Source: Heligmosomoides polygyrus polygyrus
Taxonomy: Eukaryota; Nematoda; Chromadorea; Rhabditida; Heligmosomidae
Direction of reading: 5' to 3'
Assembly: GCA_947396885.1 (NCBI GenBank)
Contig: OX377202.1
Span: 77,720,643-77,784,642 of the forward strand
Length of the DNA: 64,000 nt
Below the pieces are notes generated by a model. That model worked only from the letters and a program-made list of their open reading frames with translations, was not told where the DNA came from and searched no databases. Of this stretch, positions 34,130 to 47,349 are shown piece after piece (positions within the stretch are counted from its first letter, which is position 1; the number at the start of each line of letters is the position of its first letter). A program made the position numbers and the translations under genes.

Positions 34130-37100
34130 AGTCCTCTAGAACACTGCGTCAGACCAAAGGACTGATGGAGTGTTCGTTTACTCTTCAGGATTCGGTTAAG
34201 GTATCGCTTAAGTTTCCGTCTCGGTGTCGTGGGACTGGGTCTTGTTCGGAAAACTCTCAGTCGAAGCAAACTAAATATCGAGTCGCAGGAAACCGACCAA
34301 ATAGTCCTCTAGAACACTGCGTCAGACCAAAGGACTGATGGAGTGTTCGTTTACTCTTCAGGAGTCGGTTAAGGTATCGCTTAAGTTTCCGTCTCGGTGT
34401 CGTGGGGGTGGGTCTTGTTCGGAAAACTCTCAGTCGAAGCAAACAAAAACACTAGTCGCAGGAAACCGACCAAATAGTCCTCTAGAACACTGCGTCAAAC
34501 CAAGGACTGATGGAGTGTTCGTTTACTCTTCAGGAGTCGGTTAAGGTATCGCTTAAGTTTCCGTCTCGGTGTCGTCGGGGTGGGTCTTGTTCGGAAAACT
34601 CTCAGTCGAAGCAAACAAAAACACTAGTCGCAGGAAACCGACCAAATATGTAGTCCTCTAGAACACTGCGTCAGACCAAAGGACTGATGGAGGGTTCATT
34701 TACTCTTCAGGAGTCGGTTAAGGTATCGCTTAAGTTTCCGTCTCGGTGTCGTCGGGGTGGGTCTTGTTCGGAAAACTCTCAGTCGAAGCAAACAAAAACA
34801 CTAGTCGCAGGAAACCGACCAAATATGTAGTCCTCTAGAACACTGCGTCAGACCAAAGGACTGATGGAGGGTTCATTTACTCTTCAGGAGTCGGTTAAGG
34901 TATCGCTTAAGTTTCCGTCTCGGTGTCGTGGGGGTGGGTCTTGTTCGGAAAACTCTCAGTCGAAGCAAACTAAATATCGAGTCGCAGGAAACCGACCAAA
35001 TAGTCCTCTAGAACACTGCGTCAAACCAAGGACTGATGGAGGGTTTGTTTACTCTTCAGGAGTCGGTTAAGGTATCGCTTAAGTTTCCGTCTCGGTGTCG
35101 TGGGGGTGGGTCTTGTTCGGAAAACTCTCAGTCGAAGCAAACTAAATATCGAGTCGCAGGAAACCGATCAAATAGTCCTCTAGAACACTGCGTCAAACCA
35201 AGGACTGATGGAGGGTTTGTTTACTCTTCAGGAGTCGGTTAAGGTATCGCTTAAGTTTCCGTCCCGGTGTCGTGGGGGTGGGTCTTGTTCGGAAAACTCT
35301 CAGTCGAAGCAAACAAAAACACTAGTCGCAGGAAACCGACCAAATAGTCCTCTAGAACACTGCGTCAGACCAAAGGACTGATGGAGTGTTCGTTTACTCT
35401 TCAGGATTCGGTTAAGGTATCGCTTAAGTTTCCGTCTCGGTGTCGTGGGACTGGGTCTTGTTCGGAAAACTCTCAGTCGAAGCAAACTAAATATCGAGTC
35501 GCAGGAAACCGACCAAATAGTCCTCTAGAACACTGCGTCAGACCAAAGGACTGATGGAGTGTTCGTTTACTCTTCAGGAGTCGGTTAAGGTATCGCTTAA
35601 GTTTCCGTCTCGGTGTCGTGGGGGTGGGTCTTGTTCGGAAAACTCTCAGTCGAAGCAAACAAAAACACTAGTCGCAGAAAACCGACCAAATAGTCCTCTA
35701 GAACACTGCGTCAAACCAAGGACTGATGGAGTGTTCGTTTACTCTTCAGGAGTCGGTTAAGGTATCGCTTAAGTTTCCGTCTCGGTGTCGTCGGGGTGGG
35801 TCTTGTTCGGAAAACTCTCAGTCGAAGCAAACAAAAACACTAGTCGCAGGAAACCGACCAAATATGTAGTCCTCTAGAACACTGCGTCAGACCAAAGGAC
35901 TGATGGAGGGTTCATTTACTCTTCAGGAGTCGGTTAAGGTATCGCTTAAGTTTCCGTCTCGGTGTCGTCGGGGTGGGTCTTGTTCGGAAAACTCTCAGTC
36001 GAAGCAAACAAAAACACTAGTCGCAGGAAACCGACCAAATATGTAGTCCTCTAGAACACTGCGTCAGACCAAAGGACTGATGGAGGGTTCATTTACTCTT
36101 CAGGAGTCGGTTAAGGTATCGCTTAAGTTTCCGTCTCGGTGTCGTCGGGGTGGGTCTTGTTCGGAAAACTCTCAGTCGAAGCAAACAAAAACACTAGTCG
36201 CAGGAAACCGACCAAATAGTCCTCTAGAACACTGCGTCAGACCAAAGGACTGATGGAGTGTTCGTTTACTCTTCAGGAGTCGGTTAAGGTATCGCTTAAG
36301 TTTCCGTCTCGGTGTCGTGGGGGTGGGTCTTGTTCGGAAAACTCTCAGTCGAAGCAAACTAAATATCGAGTCGCAGGAAACCGATCAAATAGTCCTCTAG
36401 AACACTGCGTCAAACCAAGGACTGATGGAGGGTTTGTTTACTCTTCAGGAGTCGGTTAAGGTATCGCTTAAGTTTCCGTCCCGGTGTCGTGGGGGTGGGT
36501 CTTGTTCGGAAAACTCTCAGTCGAAGCAAACAAAAACACTAGTCGCAGGAAACCGACCAAATAGTCCTCTAGAACACTGCGTCAGACCAAAGGACTGATG
36601 GAGTGTTCGTTTACTCTTCAGGATTCGGTTAAGGTATCGCTTAAGTTTCCGTCTCGGTGTCGTGGGACTGGGTCTTGTTCGGAAAACTCTCAGTCGAAGC
36701 AAACTAAATATCGAGTCGCAGGAAACCGACCAAATAGTCCTCTAGAACACTGCGTCAGACCAAAGGACTGATGGAGTGTTCGTTTACTCTTCAGGAGTCG
36801 GTTAAGGTATCGCTTAAGTTTCCGTCTCGGTGTCGTGGGGGTGGGTCTTGTTCGGAAAACTCTCAGTCGAAGCAAACAAAAACACTAGTCGCAGGAAACC
36901 GACCAAATAGTCCTCTAGAACACTGCGTCAAACCAAGGACTGATGGAGTGTTCGTTTACTCTTCAGGAGTCGGTTAAGGTATCGCTTAAGTTTCCGTCTC
37001 GGTGTCGTCGGGGTGGGTCTTGTTCGGAAAACTCTCAGTCGAAGCAAACAAAAACACTAGTCGCAGGAAACCGACCAAATATGTAGTCCTCTAGAACACT

Positions 37101-37261
37101 GCGTCAGACCAAAGGACTGATGGAGGGTTCATTTACTCTTCAGGAGTCGGTTAAGGTATCGCTTAAGTTTCCGTCTCGGTGTCGTCGGGGTGGGTCTTGT
37201 TCGGAAAACTCTCAGTCGAAGCAAACAAAAACACTAGTCGCAGGAAACCGACCAAATATGT
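34130..37261. repeat. 7-mer higher-order repeat (1216/1217 bp), 2.6 units
   Basis: Units start at 34130, 35346 and 36563. Each opens with a monomer having GATTCGG and GTGGGACTGGG, then a plain A copy, a CAAACC copy with GTGTTCG and TCGGGG ending in the 4-bp insertion AAATATGT, then a GGGTTCATT TCGGGG copy also ending AAATATGT. The first unit is 1216 bp (7 x 173, plus two 4-bp insertions, minus three 1-bp deletions) and the second 1217 bp (one deletion fewer). The third breaks off after its second 4-bp insertion near 37260. Confidence 0.92.
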
Positions 37262-40200
37262 AGTCCTCTAGAACACTGCGTCAGACCAAAGGACTGATGG
37301 AGGGTTCATTTACTCTTCAGGAGTCGGTTAAGGTATCGCTTAAGTTTCCGTCTCGGTGTCGTGGGGGTGGGTCTTGTTCGGAAAACTCTCAGTCGAAGCA
37401 AACTAAATATCGAGTCGCAGGAAACCGACCAAATAGTCCTCCAGAACACTGCGTCAGACCAAAGGACTGATGGAGGGTTCGTTTACTCTTCAGGAGTCGG
37501 TTAAGGTATCGCTTAAGTTTCCGTCTCGGTGTCGTGGGACTGGGTCTTGTTCGGAAAACTCTCAGTCGAAGCAAACTAAATATCGAGTCGCAGGAAACCG
37601 ACCAAATAGTCCTCTAGAACACTGCGTCAGACCAAAGGACTGATGGAGTGTTCGTTTACTCTTCAGGAGTCGGTTAAGGTATCGCTTAAGTTTCCGTCTC
37701 GGTGTCGTGGGGGTGGGTCTTGTTCGGAAAACTCTCAGTCGAAGCAAACAAAAACACTAGTCGCAGGAAACCGATCAAATAGTCCTCTAGAACACTGCGT
37801 CAAACCAAGGACTGATGGAGGGTTTGTTTACTCTTCAGGAGTCGGTTAAGGTATCGCTTAAGTTTCCGTCCCGGTGTCGTGGGGGTGGGTCTTGTTCGGA
37901 AAACTCTCAGTCGAAGCAAACAAAAACACTAGTCGCAGGAAACCGACCAAATAGTCCTCTAGAACACTGCGTCAGACCAAAGGACTGATGGAGTGTTCGT
38001 TTACTCTTCAGGAGTCGGTTAAGGTATCGCTTAAGTTTCCGTCTCGGTGTCGTGGGGGTGGGTCTTGTTCGGAAAACTCTCAGTCGAAGCAAACAAAAAC
38101 ACTAGTCGCAGGAAACCGATCAAATAGTCCTCTAGAACACTGCGTCAAACCAAGGACTGATGGAGGGTTTGTTTACTCTTCAGGAGTCGGTTAAGGTATC
38201 GCTTAAGTTTCCGTCCCGGTGTCGTGGGGGTGGGTCTTGTTCGGAAAACTCTCAGTCGAAGCAAACAAAAACACTAGTCGCAGGAAACCGACCAAATAGT
38301 CCTCTAGAACACTGCGTCAGACCAAAGGACTGATGGAGTGTTCGTTTACTCTTCAGGAGTCGGTTAAGGTATCGCTTAAGTTTCCGTCTCGGTGTCGTGG
38401 GGGTGGGTCTTGTTCGGAAAACTCTCAGTCGAAGCAAACTAAATATCGAGTCGCAGGAAACCGATCAAATAGTCCTCTAGAACACTGCGTCAAACCAAGG
38501 ACTGATGGAGGGTTTGTTTACTCTTCAGGAGTCGGTTAAGGTATCGCTTAAGTTTCCGTCCCGGTGTCGTGGGGGTGGGTCTTGTTCGGAAAACTCTCAG
38601 TCGAAGCAAACAAAAACACTAGTCGCAGGAAACCGACCAAATAGTCCTCTAGAACACTGCGTCAGACCAAAGGACTGATGGAGTGTTCGTTTACTCTTCA
38701 GGATTCGGTTAAGGTATCGCTTAAGTTTCCGTCTCGGTGTCGTGGGACTGGGTCTTGTTCGGAAAACTCTCAGTCGAAGCAAACTAAATATCGAGTCGCA
38801 GGAAACCGACCAAATAGTCCTCTAGAACACTGCGTCAGACCAAAGGACTGATGGAGTGTTCGTTTACTCTTCAGGAGTCGGTTAAGGTATCGCTTAAGTT
38901 TCCGTCTCGGTGTCGTGGGGGTGGGTCTTGTTCGGAAAACTCTCAGTCGAAGCAAACAAAAACACTAGTCGCAGGAAACCGATCAAATAGTCCTCTAGAA
39001 CACTGCGTCAAACCAAGGACTGATGGAGGGTTTGTTTACTCTTCAGGAGTCGGTTAAGGTATCGCTTAAGTTTCCGTCCCGGTGTCGTGGGGGTGGGTCT
39101 TGTTCGGAAAACTCTCAGTCGAAGCAAACAAAAACACTAGTCGCAGGAAACCGACCAAATAGTCCTCTAGAACACTGCGTCAGACCAAAGGACTGATGGA
39201 GTGTTCGTTTACTCTTCAGGATTCGGTTAAGGTATCGCTTAAGTTTCCGTCTCGGTGTCGTGGGGGTGGGTCTTGTTCGGAGAACTCTCAGTCGAAGCAA
39301 ACTAAATATCGAGTCGCAGGAAACCAACCAAATAGTCCTCCAGAACACTGCGTCAGACCAAAGGACTGATGGAGTGTTCGTTTACTCTTCAGGAGTCGGT
39401 TAAGGTATCGCTTAAGTTTCCGTCTCGGTGTCGTGGGGGTGGGTCTTGTTCGGAAAACTCTCAGTCGAAGCAAACTAAATATCGAGTCGCAGGAAACCGA
39501 CCAAATAGTCCTCCAGAACACTGCGTCAGACCAAAGGACTGATGGAGGGTTCGTTTACTCTTCAGGAGTCGGTTAAGGTATCGCTTAAGTTTCCGTCTCG
39601 TCGGGGTGGGTCTTGTTCGGAAAACTCTCAGTCGAAGCAAACTAAATATCGAGTCGCAGGAAATCGACCAAATAGTCCTCCAAAACACTGCGTCAGACCA
39701 AAGGACTGATGGAGGGTTCGTTTACTCTTCAGGAGTCGGTTAAGGTATCGCTTAAGTTTCCGTCTCGGTGTCGTGGGGGTGGGTCTTGTTCGGAGAACTC
39801 TCAGTCGAAGCAAACAAAAACACTAGTCGCAGGAAACCGATCAAATAGTCCTCTAGAACACTGCGTCAAACCAAGGACTGATGGAGGGTTTGTTTACTCT
39901 TCAGGAGTCGGTTAAGGTATCGCTTAAGTTTCCGTCTCGGTGTCGTGGGGGTGGGTCTTGTTCGGAGAACTCTCAGTCGAAGCAAACAAAAACACTAGTC
40001 GCAGGAAACCGACCAAATAGTCCTCTAGAACACTGCGTCAGACCAAAGGACTGATGGAGGGTTCGTTTACTCTTCAGGAGTCGGTTAAGGTATCGCTTAA
40101 GTTTCCGTCTCGGTGTCGTGGGGGTGGGTCTTGTTCGGAGAACTCTCAGTCGAAGCAAACAAAAACACTAGTCGCAGGAAACCGATCAAATAGTCCTCTA

Positions 40201-43200
40201 GAACACTGCGTCAAACCAAGGACTGATGGAGGGTTTGTTTACTCTTCAGGAGTCGGTTAAGGTATCGCTTAAGTTTCCGTCTCGGTGTCGTGGGGGTGGG
40301 TCTTGTTCGGAGAACTCTCAGTCGAAGCAAACAAAAACACTAGTCGCAGGAAACCGACCAAATAGTCCTCTAGAACACTGCGTCAGACCAAAGGACTGAT
40401 GGAGGGTTCGTTTACTCTTCAGGAGTCGGTTAAGGTATCGCTTAAGTTTCCGTCTCGTCGGGGTGGGTCTTGTTCGGAAAACTCTCAGTCGAAGCAAACT
40501 AAATATCGAGTCGCAGGAAACCAACCAAATAGTCCTCCAGAACACTGCGTCAGACCAAAGGACTGATGGAGGGTTCGTTTACTCTTCAGGAGTCGGTTAA
40601 GGTATCGCTTAAGTTTCCGTCTCGGTGTCGTGGGGGTGGGTCTTATTCGGAAAACTCTCAGTCGAAGCAAACAAAAACACTAGTCGCAGGAAACCGATCA
40701 AATAGTCCTCTAGAACACTGCGTCAAACCAAGGACTGATGGAGGGTTTGTTTACTCTTCAGGAGTCGGTTAAGGTATCGCTTAAGTTTCCGTCCCGGTGT
40801 CGTGGGGGTGGGTCTTGTTCGGAAAACTCTCAGTCGAAGCAAACAAAAACACTAGTCGCAGGAAACCGACCAAATAGTCCTCTAGAACACTGCGTCAGAC
40901 CAAAGGACTGATGGAGTGTTCGTTTACTCTTCAGGATTCGGTTAAGGTATCGCTTAAGTTTCCGTCTCGGTGTCGTGGGGGTGGGTCTTGTTCGGAAAAC
41001 TCTCAGTCGAAGCAAACAAAAACACTAGTCGCAGGAAACCGATCAAATAGTCCTCTAGAACACTGCGTCAAACCAAGGACTGATGGAGGGTTTGTTTACT
41101 CTTCAGGAGTCGGTTAAGGTATCGCTTAAGTTTCCGTCCCGGTGTCGTGGGGGTGGGTCTTGTTCGGAAAACTCTCAGTCGAAGCAAACAAAAACACTAG
41201 TCGCAGGAAACCGACCAAATAGTCCTCTAGAACACTGCGTCAGACCAAAGGACTGATGGAGTGTTCGTTTACTCTTCAGGAGTCGGTTAAGGTATCGCTT
41301 AAGTTTCCGTCTCGGTGTCGTGGGGGTGGGTCTTGTTCGGAAAACTCTCAGTCGAAGCAAACAAAAACACTAGTCGCAGGAAACCGATCAAATAGTCCTC
41401 TAGAACACTGCGTCAAACCAAGGACTGATGGAGGGTTTGTTTACTCTTCAGGAGTCGGTTAAGGTATCGCTTAAGTTTCCGTCCCGGTGTCGTGGGGGTG
41501 GGTCTTGTTCGGAAAACTCTCAGTCGAAGCAAACAAAAACACTAGTCGCAGGAAACCGACCAAATAGTCCTCTAGAACACTGCGTCAGACCAAAGGACTG
41601 ATGGAGTGTTCGTTTACTCTTCAGGAGTCGGTTAAGGTATCGCTTAAGTTTCCGTCTCGGTGTCGTGGGGGTGGGTCTTATTCGGAAAACTCTCAGTCGA
41701 AGCAAACAAAAACACTAGTCGCAGGAAACCGACCAAATAGTCCTCTAGAACACTGCGTCAGACCAAAGGACTGATGGAGTGTTCGTTTACTCTTCAGGAG
41801 TCGGTTAAGGTATCGCTTAAGTTTCCGTCCCGGTGTCGTGGGGGTGGGTCTTGTTCGGAAAACTCTCAGTCGAAGCAAACAAAAACACTAGTCGCAGGAA
41901 ACCGACCAAATAGTCCTCTAGAACACTGCGTCAGACCAAAGGACTGATGGAGTGTTCGTTTACTCTTCAGGAGTCGGTTAAGGTATCGCTTAAGTTTCCG
42001 TCTCGGTGTCGTGGGGGTGGGTCTTGTTCGGAAAACTCTCAGTCGAAGCAAACAAAAACACTAGTCGCAGGAAACCGATCAAATAGTCCTCTAAAACACT
42101 GCGTCAAACCAAGGACTGATGGAGGGTTTGTTTACTCTTCAGGAGTCGGTTAAGGTATCGCTTAAGTTTCCGTCCCGGTGTCGTGGGGGTGGGTCTTGTT
42201 CGGAAAACTCTCAGTCGAAGCAAACAAAAACACTAGTCGCAGGAAACCGACCAAATAGTCCTCTAGAACACTGCGTCAGACCAAAGGACTGATGGAGTGT
42301 TCGTTTACTCTTCAGGAGTCGGTTAAGGTATCGCTTAAGTTTCCGTCTCGGTGTCGTGGGGGTGGGTCTTGTTCGGAAAACTCTCAGTCGAAGCAAACTA
42401 AATATCGAGTCGCAGGAAACCGATCAAATAGTCCTCTAGAACACTGCGTCAAACCAAGGACTGATGGAGGGTTTGTTTACTCTTCAGGAGTCGGTTAAGG
42501 TATCGCTTAAGTTTCCGTCCCGGTGTCGTGGGGGTGGGTCTTGTTCGGAAAACTCTCAGTCGAAGCAAACAAAAACACTAGTCGCAGGAAACCGACCAAA
42601 TAGTCCTCTAGAACACTGCGTCAGACCAAAGGACTGATGGAGTGTTCGTTTACTCTTCAGGATTCGGTTAAGGTATCGCTTAAGTTTCCGTCTCGGTGTC
42701 GTGGGACTGGGTCTTGTTCGGAAAACTCTCAGTCGAAGCAAACTAAATATCGAGTCGCAGGAAACCGACCAAATAGTCCTCTAGAACACTGCGTCAGACC
42801 AAAGGACTGATGGAGTGTTCGTTTACTCTTCAGGAGTCGGTTAAGGTATCGCTTAAGTTTCCGTCTCGGTGTCGTGGGGGTGGGTCTTGTTCGGAAAACT
42901 CTCAGTCGAAGCAAACAAAAACACTAGTCGCAGGAAACCGATCAAATAGTCCTCTAGAACACTGCGTCAAACCAAGGACTGATGGAGGGTTTGTTTACTC
43001 TTCAGGAGTCGGTTAAGGTATCGCTTAAGTTTCCGTCCCGGTGTCGTGGGGGTGGGTCTTGTTCGGAAAACTCTCAGTCGAAGCAAACAAAAACACTAGT
43101 CGCAGGAAACCGACCAAATAGTCCTCTAGAACACTGCGTCAGACCAAAGGACTGATGGAGTGTTCGTTTACTCTTCAGGATTCGGTTAAGGTATCGCTTA

Positions 43201-44154
43201 AGTTTCCGTCTCGGTGTCGTGGGGGTGGGTCTTATTCGGAAAACTCTCAGTCGAAGCAAACAAAAACACTAGTCGCAGGAAACCGATCAAATAGTCCTCT
43301 AGAACACTGCGTCAAACCAAGGACTGATGGAGGGTTTGTTTACTCTTCAGGAGTCGGTTAAGGTATCGCTTAAGTTTCCGTCCCGGTGTCGTGGGGGTGG
43401 GTCTTGTTCGGAAAACTCTCAGTCGAAGCAAACAAAAACACTAGTCGCAGGAAACCGACCAAATAGTCCTCTAGAACACTGCGTCAGACCAAAGGACTGA
43501 TGGAGTGTTCGTTTACTCTTCAGGATTCGGTTAAGGTATCGCTTAAGTTTCCGTCTCGGTGTCGTGGGGGTGGGTCTTGTTCGGAAAACTCTCAGTCGAA
43601 GCAAACAAAAACACTAGTCGCAGGAAACCGATCAAATAGTCCTCTAGAACACTGCGTCAAACCAAGGACTGATGGAGGGTTTGTTTACTCTTCAGGAGTC
43701 GGTTAAGGTATCGCTTAAGTTTCCGTCCCGGTGTCGTGGGGGTGGGTCTTGTTCGGAAAACTCTCAGTCGAAGCAAACAAAAACACTAGTCGCAGGAAAC
43801 CGACCAAATAGTCCTCTAGAACACTGCGTCAGACCAAAGGACTGATGGAGTGTTCGTTTACTCTTCAGGAGTCGGTTAAGGTATCGCTTAAGTTTCCGTC
43901 TCGGTGTCGTGGGGGTGGGTCTTGTTCGGAAAACTCTCAGTCGAAGCAAACAAAAACACTAGTCGCAGGAAACCGATCAAATAGTCCTCTAGAACACTGC
44001 GTCAAACCAAGGACTGATGGAGGGTTTGTTTACTCTTCAGGAGTCGGTTAAGGTATCGCTTAAGTTTCCGTCCCGGTGTCGTGGGGGTGGGTCTTGTTCG
44101 GAAAACTCTCAGTCGAAGCAAACAAAAACACTAGTCGCAGGAAACCGACCAAAT
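37262..44154. repeat. Satellite array, dimer-rich mosaic
   Basis: Runs of the 345-bp dimer recur (about 37.6-38.6 kb and 40.9-44.1 kb), interrupted by copies of the GGGACTGGG monomer near 37538, 38751 and 42706. A cluster of CGGAGAAC copies lies at about 39280-40312, with two monomers of 167 bp that lack 6 bp in GTCTCGGTGTCG (near 39600 and 40456). No gene is present. Confidence 0.95.
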
Positions 44155-45789
44155 AGTCCTCTAGAACACTGCGTCAGACCAAAGGACTGATGGAGTGTTC
44201 GTTTACTCTTCAGGAGTCGGTTAAGGTATCGCTTAAGTTTCCGTCTCGGTGTCGTGGGGTGGGTCTTATTCGGAAAACTCTCAGTCGAAGCAAACTAAAT
44301 ATCGAGTCGCAGGAAACCGACCAAATAGTCCTCCAGAACACTGCGTCAGACCAAAGGACTGATGGAGTGTTCGTTTACTCTTCAGGATTCGGTTAAGGTA
44401 TCGCTTAAGTTTCCGTCTCGGTGTCGTGGGGGTGGGTCTTGTTCGGAGAACTCTCAGTCGAAGCAAACTAAATATCGAGTCGCAGGAAACCAACCAAATA
44501 GTCCTCCAGAACACTGCGTCAGACCAAAGGACTGATGGAGTGTTCGTTTACTCTTCAGGATTCGGTTAAGGTATCGCTTAAGTTTCCGTCTCGGTGTCGT
44601 GGGGGTGGGTCTTGTTCGGAGAACTCTCAGTCGAAGCAAACTAAATATCGAGTCGCAGGAAACCGATCAAATAGTCCTCTAGAACACTGCGTCAAACCAA
44701 GGACTGATGGAGGGTTTGTTTACTCTTCAGGAGTCGGTTAAGGTATCGCTTAAGTTTCCGTCCCGGTGTCGTGGGGGTGGGTCTTGTTCGGAAAACTCTC
44801 AGTCGAAGCAAACAAAAACACTAGTCGCAGGAAACCGACCAAATAGTCCTCTAGAACACTGCGTCAGACCAAAGGACTGATGGAGTGTTCGTTTACTCTT
44901 CAGGAGTCGGTTAAGGTATCGCTTAAGTTTCCGTCTCGGTGTCGTGGGGGTGGGTCTTGTTCGGAAAACTCTCAGTCGAAGCAAACAAAAACACTAGTCG
45001 CAGGAAACCGATCAAATAGTCCTCTAGAACACTGCGTCAAACCAAGGACTGATGGAGGGTTTGTTTACTCTTCAGGAGTCGGTTAAGGTATCGCTTAAGT
45101 TTCCGTCCCGGTGTCGTGGGGGTGGGTCTTGTTCGGAAAACTCTCAGTCGAAGCAAACAAAAACACTAGTCGCAGGAAACCGACCAAATAGTCCTCTAGA
45201 ACACTGCGTCAGACCAAAGGACTGATGGAGTGTTCGTTTACTCTTCAGGAGTCGGTTAAGGTATCGCTTAAGTTTCCGTCTCGGTGTCGTGGGGTGGGTC
45301 TTATTCGGAAAACTCTCAGTCGAAGCAAACTAAATATCGAGTCGCAGGAAACCGACCAAATAGTCCTCCAGAACACTGCGTCAGACCAAAGGACTGATGG
45401 AGTGTTCGTTTACTCTTCAGGATTCGGTTAAGGTATCGCTTAAGTTTCCGTCTCGGTGTCGTGGGGGTGGGTCTTGTTCGGAGAACTCTCAGTCGAAGCA
45501 AACTAAATATCGAGTCGCAGGAAACCAACCAAATAGTCCTCCAGAACACTGCGTCAGACCAAAGGACTGATGGAGTGTTCGTTTACTCTTCAGGATTCGG
45601 TTAAGGTATCGCTTAAGTTTCCGTCTCGGTGTCGTGGGGGTGGGTCTTGTTCGGAGAACTCTCAGTCGAAGCAAACTAAATATCGAGTCGCAGGAAACCG
45701 ATCAAATAGTCCTCTAGAACACTGCGTCAAACCAAGGACTGATGGAGGGTTTGTTTACTCTTCAGGAGTCGGTTAAGGTATCGCTTAAG
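44155..45789. repeat. 6-mer higher-order repeat (1035 bp), about 1.6 units
   Basis: Starts at 44155 and 45190. Each begins with a monomer having one G lost (GTGGGGTGGG) and TCTTATTCGG, followed by two GATTCGG/GGAGAAC cassette B monomers ending CCAACC and CCGATC. The length is 6 x 173 minus one G and minus two 1-bp CAAACC deletions. The second unit departs near 45797, where CTCGG replaces CCCGG. Confidence 0.9.
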
Positions 45790-47349
45790 TTTCCGTCTCG
45801 GTGTCGTGGGGGTGGGTCTTGTTCGGAAAACTCTCAGTCGAAGCAAACAAAAACACTAGTCGCAGGAAACCGACCAAATAGTCCTCTAGAACACTGCGTC
45901 AGACCAAAGGACTGATGGAGTGTTCGTTTACTCTTCAGGATTCGGTTAAGGTATCGCTTAAGTTTCCGTCTCGGTGTCGTGGGGGTGGGTCTTGTTCGGA
46001 AAACTCTCAGTCGAAGCAAACTAAATATCGAGTCGCAGGAAACCGACCAAATAGTCCTCCAGAACACTGCGTCAGACCAAAGGACTGATGGAGGGTTCGT
46101 TTACTCTTCAGGAGTCGGTTAAGGTATCGCTTAAGTTTCCGTCTCGGTGTCGTGGGGGTGGGTCTTATTCGGAAAACTCTCAGTCGAAGCAAACTAAATA
46201 TCGAGTCGCAGGAAACCAACCAAATAGTCCTCCAGAACAGTGCGTCAGACCAAAGGACTGATGGAGTGTTCGTTTACTCTTCAGGAGTCGGTTAAGGTAT
46301 CGCTTAAGTTTCCGTCTCGGTGTCGTGGGGGTGGGTCTTATTCGGAAAACTCTCAGTCGAAGCAAACTAAATATCGAGTCGCAGGAAACCGACCAAATAG
46401 TCCTCTAGAACACTGCGTCAGACCAAAGGACTGATGGAGTGTTCGTTTACTCTTCAGGAGTCGGTTAAGGTATCGCTTAAGTTTCCGTCTCGGTGTCGTG
46501 GGGGTGGGTCTTGTTCGGAAAACTCTCAGTCGAAGCAAACAAAAACACTAGTCGCAGGAAACCGATCAAATAGTCCTCTAGAACACTGCGTCAAACCAAG
46601 GACTGATGGAGGGTTTGTTTACTCTTCAGGAGTCGGTTAAGGTATCGCTTAAGTTTCCGTCCCGGTGTCGTGGGGGTGGGTCTTGTTCGGAAAACTCTCA
46701 GTCGAAGCAAACAAAAACACTAGTCGCAGGAAACCGACCAAATAGTCCTCTAGAACACTGCGTCAGACCAAAGGACTGATGGAGTGTTCGTTTACTCTTC
46801 AGGATTCGGTTAAGGTATCGCTTAAGTTTCCGTCTCGGTGTCGTGGGGGTGGGTCTTGTTCGGAGAACTCTCAGTCGAAGCAAACTAAATATCGAGTCGC
46901 AGGAAACCGATCAAATAGTCCTCTAGAACACTGCGTCAAACCAAGGACTGATGGAGGGTTTGTTTACTCTTCAGGAGTCGGTTAAGGTATCGCTTAAGTT
47001 TCCGTCTCGGTGTCGTGGGGGTGGGTCTTGTTCGGAAAACTCTCAGTCGAAGCAAACAAAAACACTAGTCGCAGGAAACCGACCAAATAGTCCTCTAGAA
47101 CACTGCGTCAGACCAAAGGACTGATGGAGTGTTCGTTTACTCTTCAGGATTCGGTTAAGGTATCGCTTAAGTTTCCGTCTCGGTGTCGTGGGGGTGGGTC
47201 TTGTTCGGAAAACTCTCAGTCGAAGCAAACTAAATATCGAGTCGCAGGAAACCGACCAAATAGTCCTCCAGAACACTGCGTCAGACCAAAGGACTGATGG
47301 AGGGTTCGTTTACTCTTCAGGAGTCGGTTAAGGTATCGCTTAAGTTTCC
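45790..47349. repeat. Satellite array, transition segment
   Basis: Continuous monomers combining GATTCGG, GGAGAAC and TCTTATTCGG variants with cassette B. A private GAACAGTGCG occurs near 46236. The 172-bp subtype becomes rarer from here to about 50 kb. No gene is present. Confidence 0.95.
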
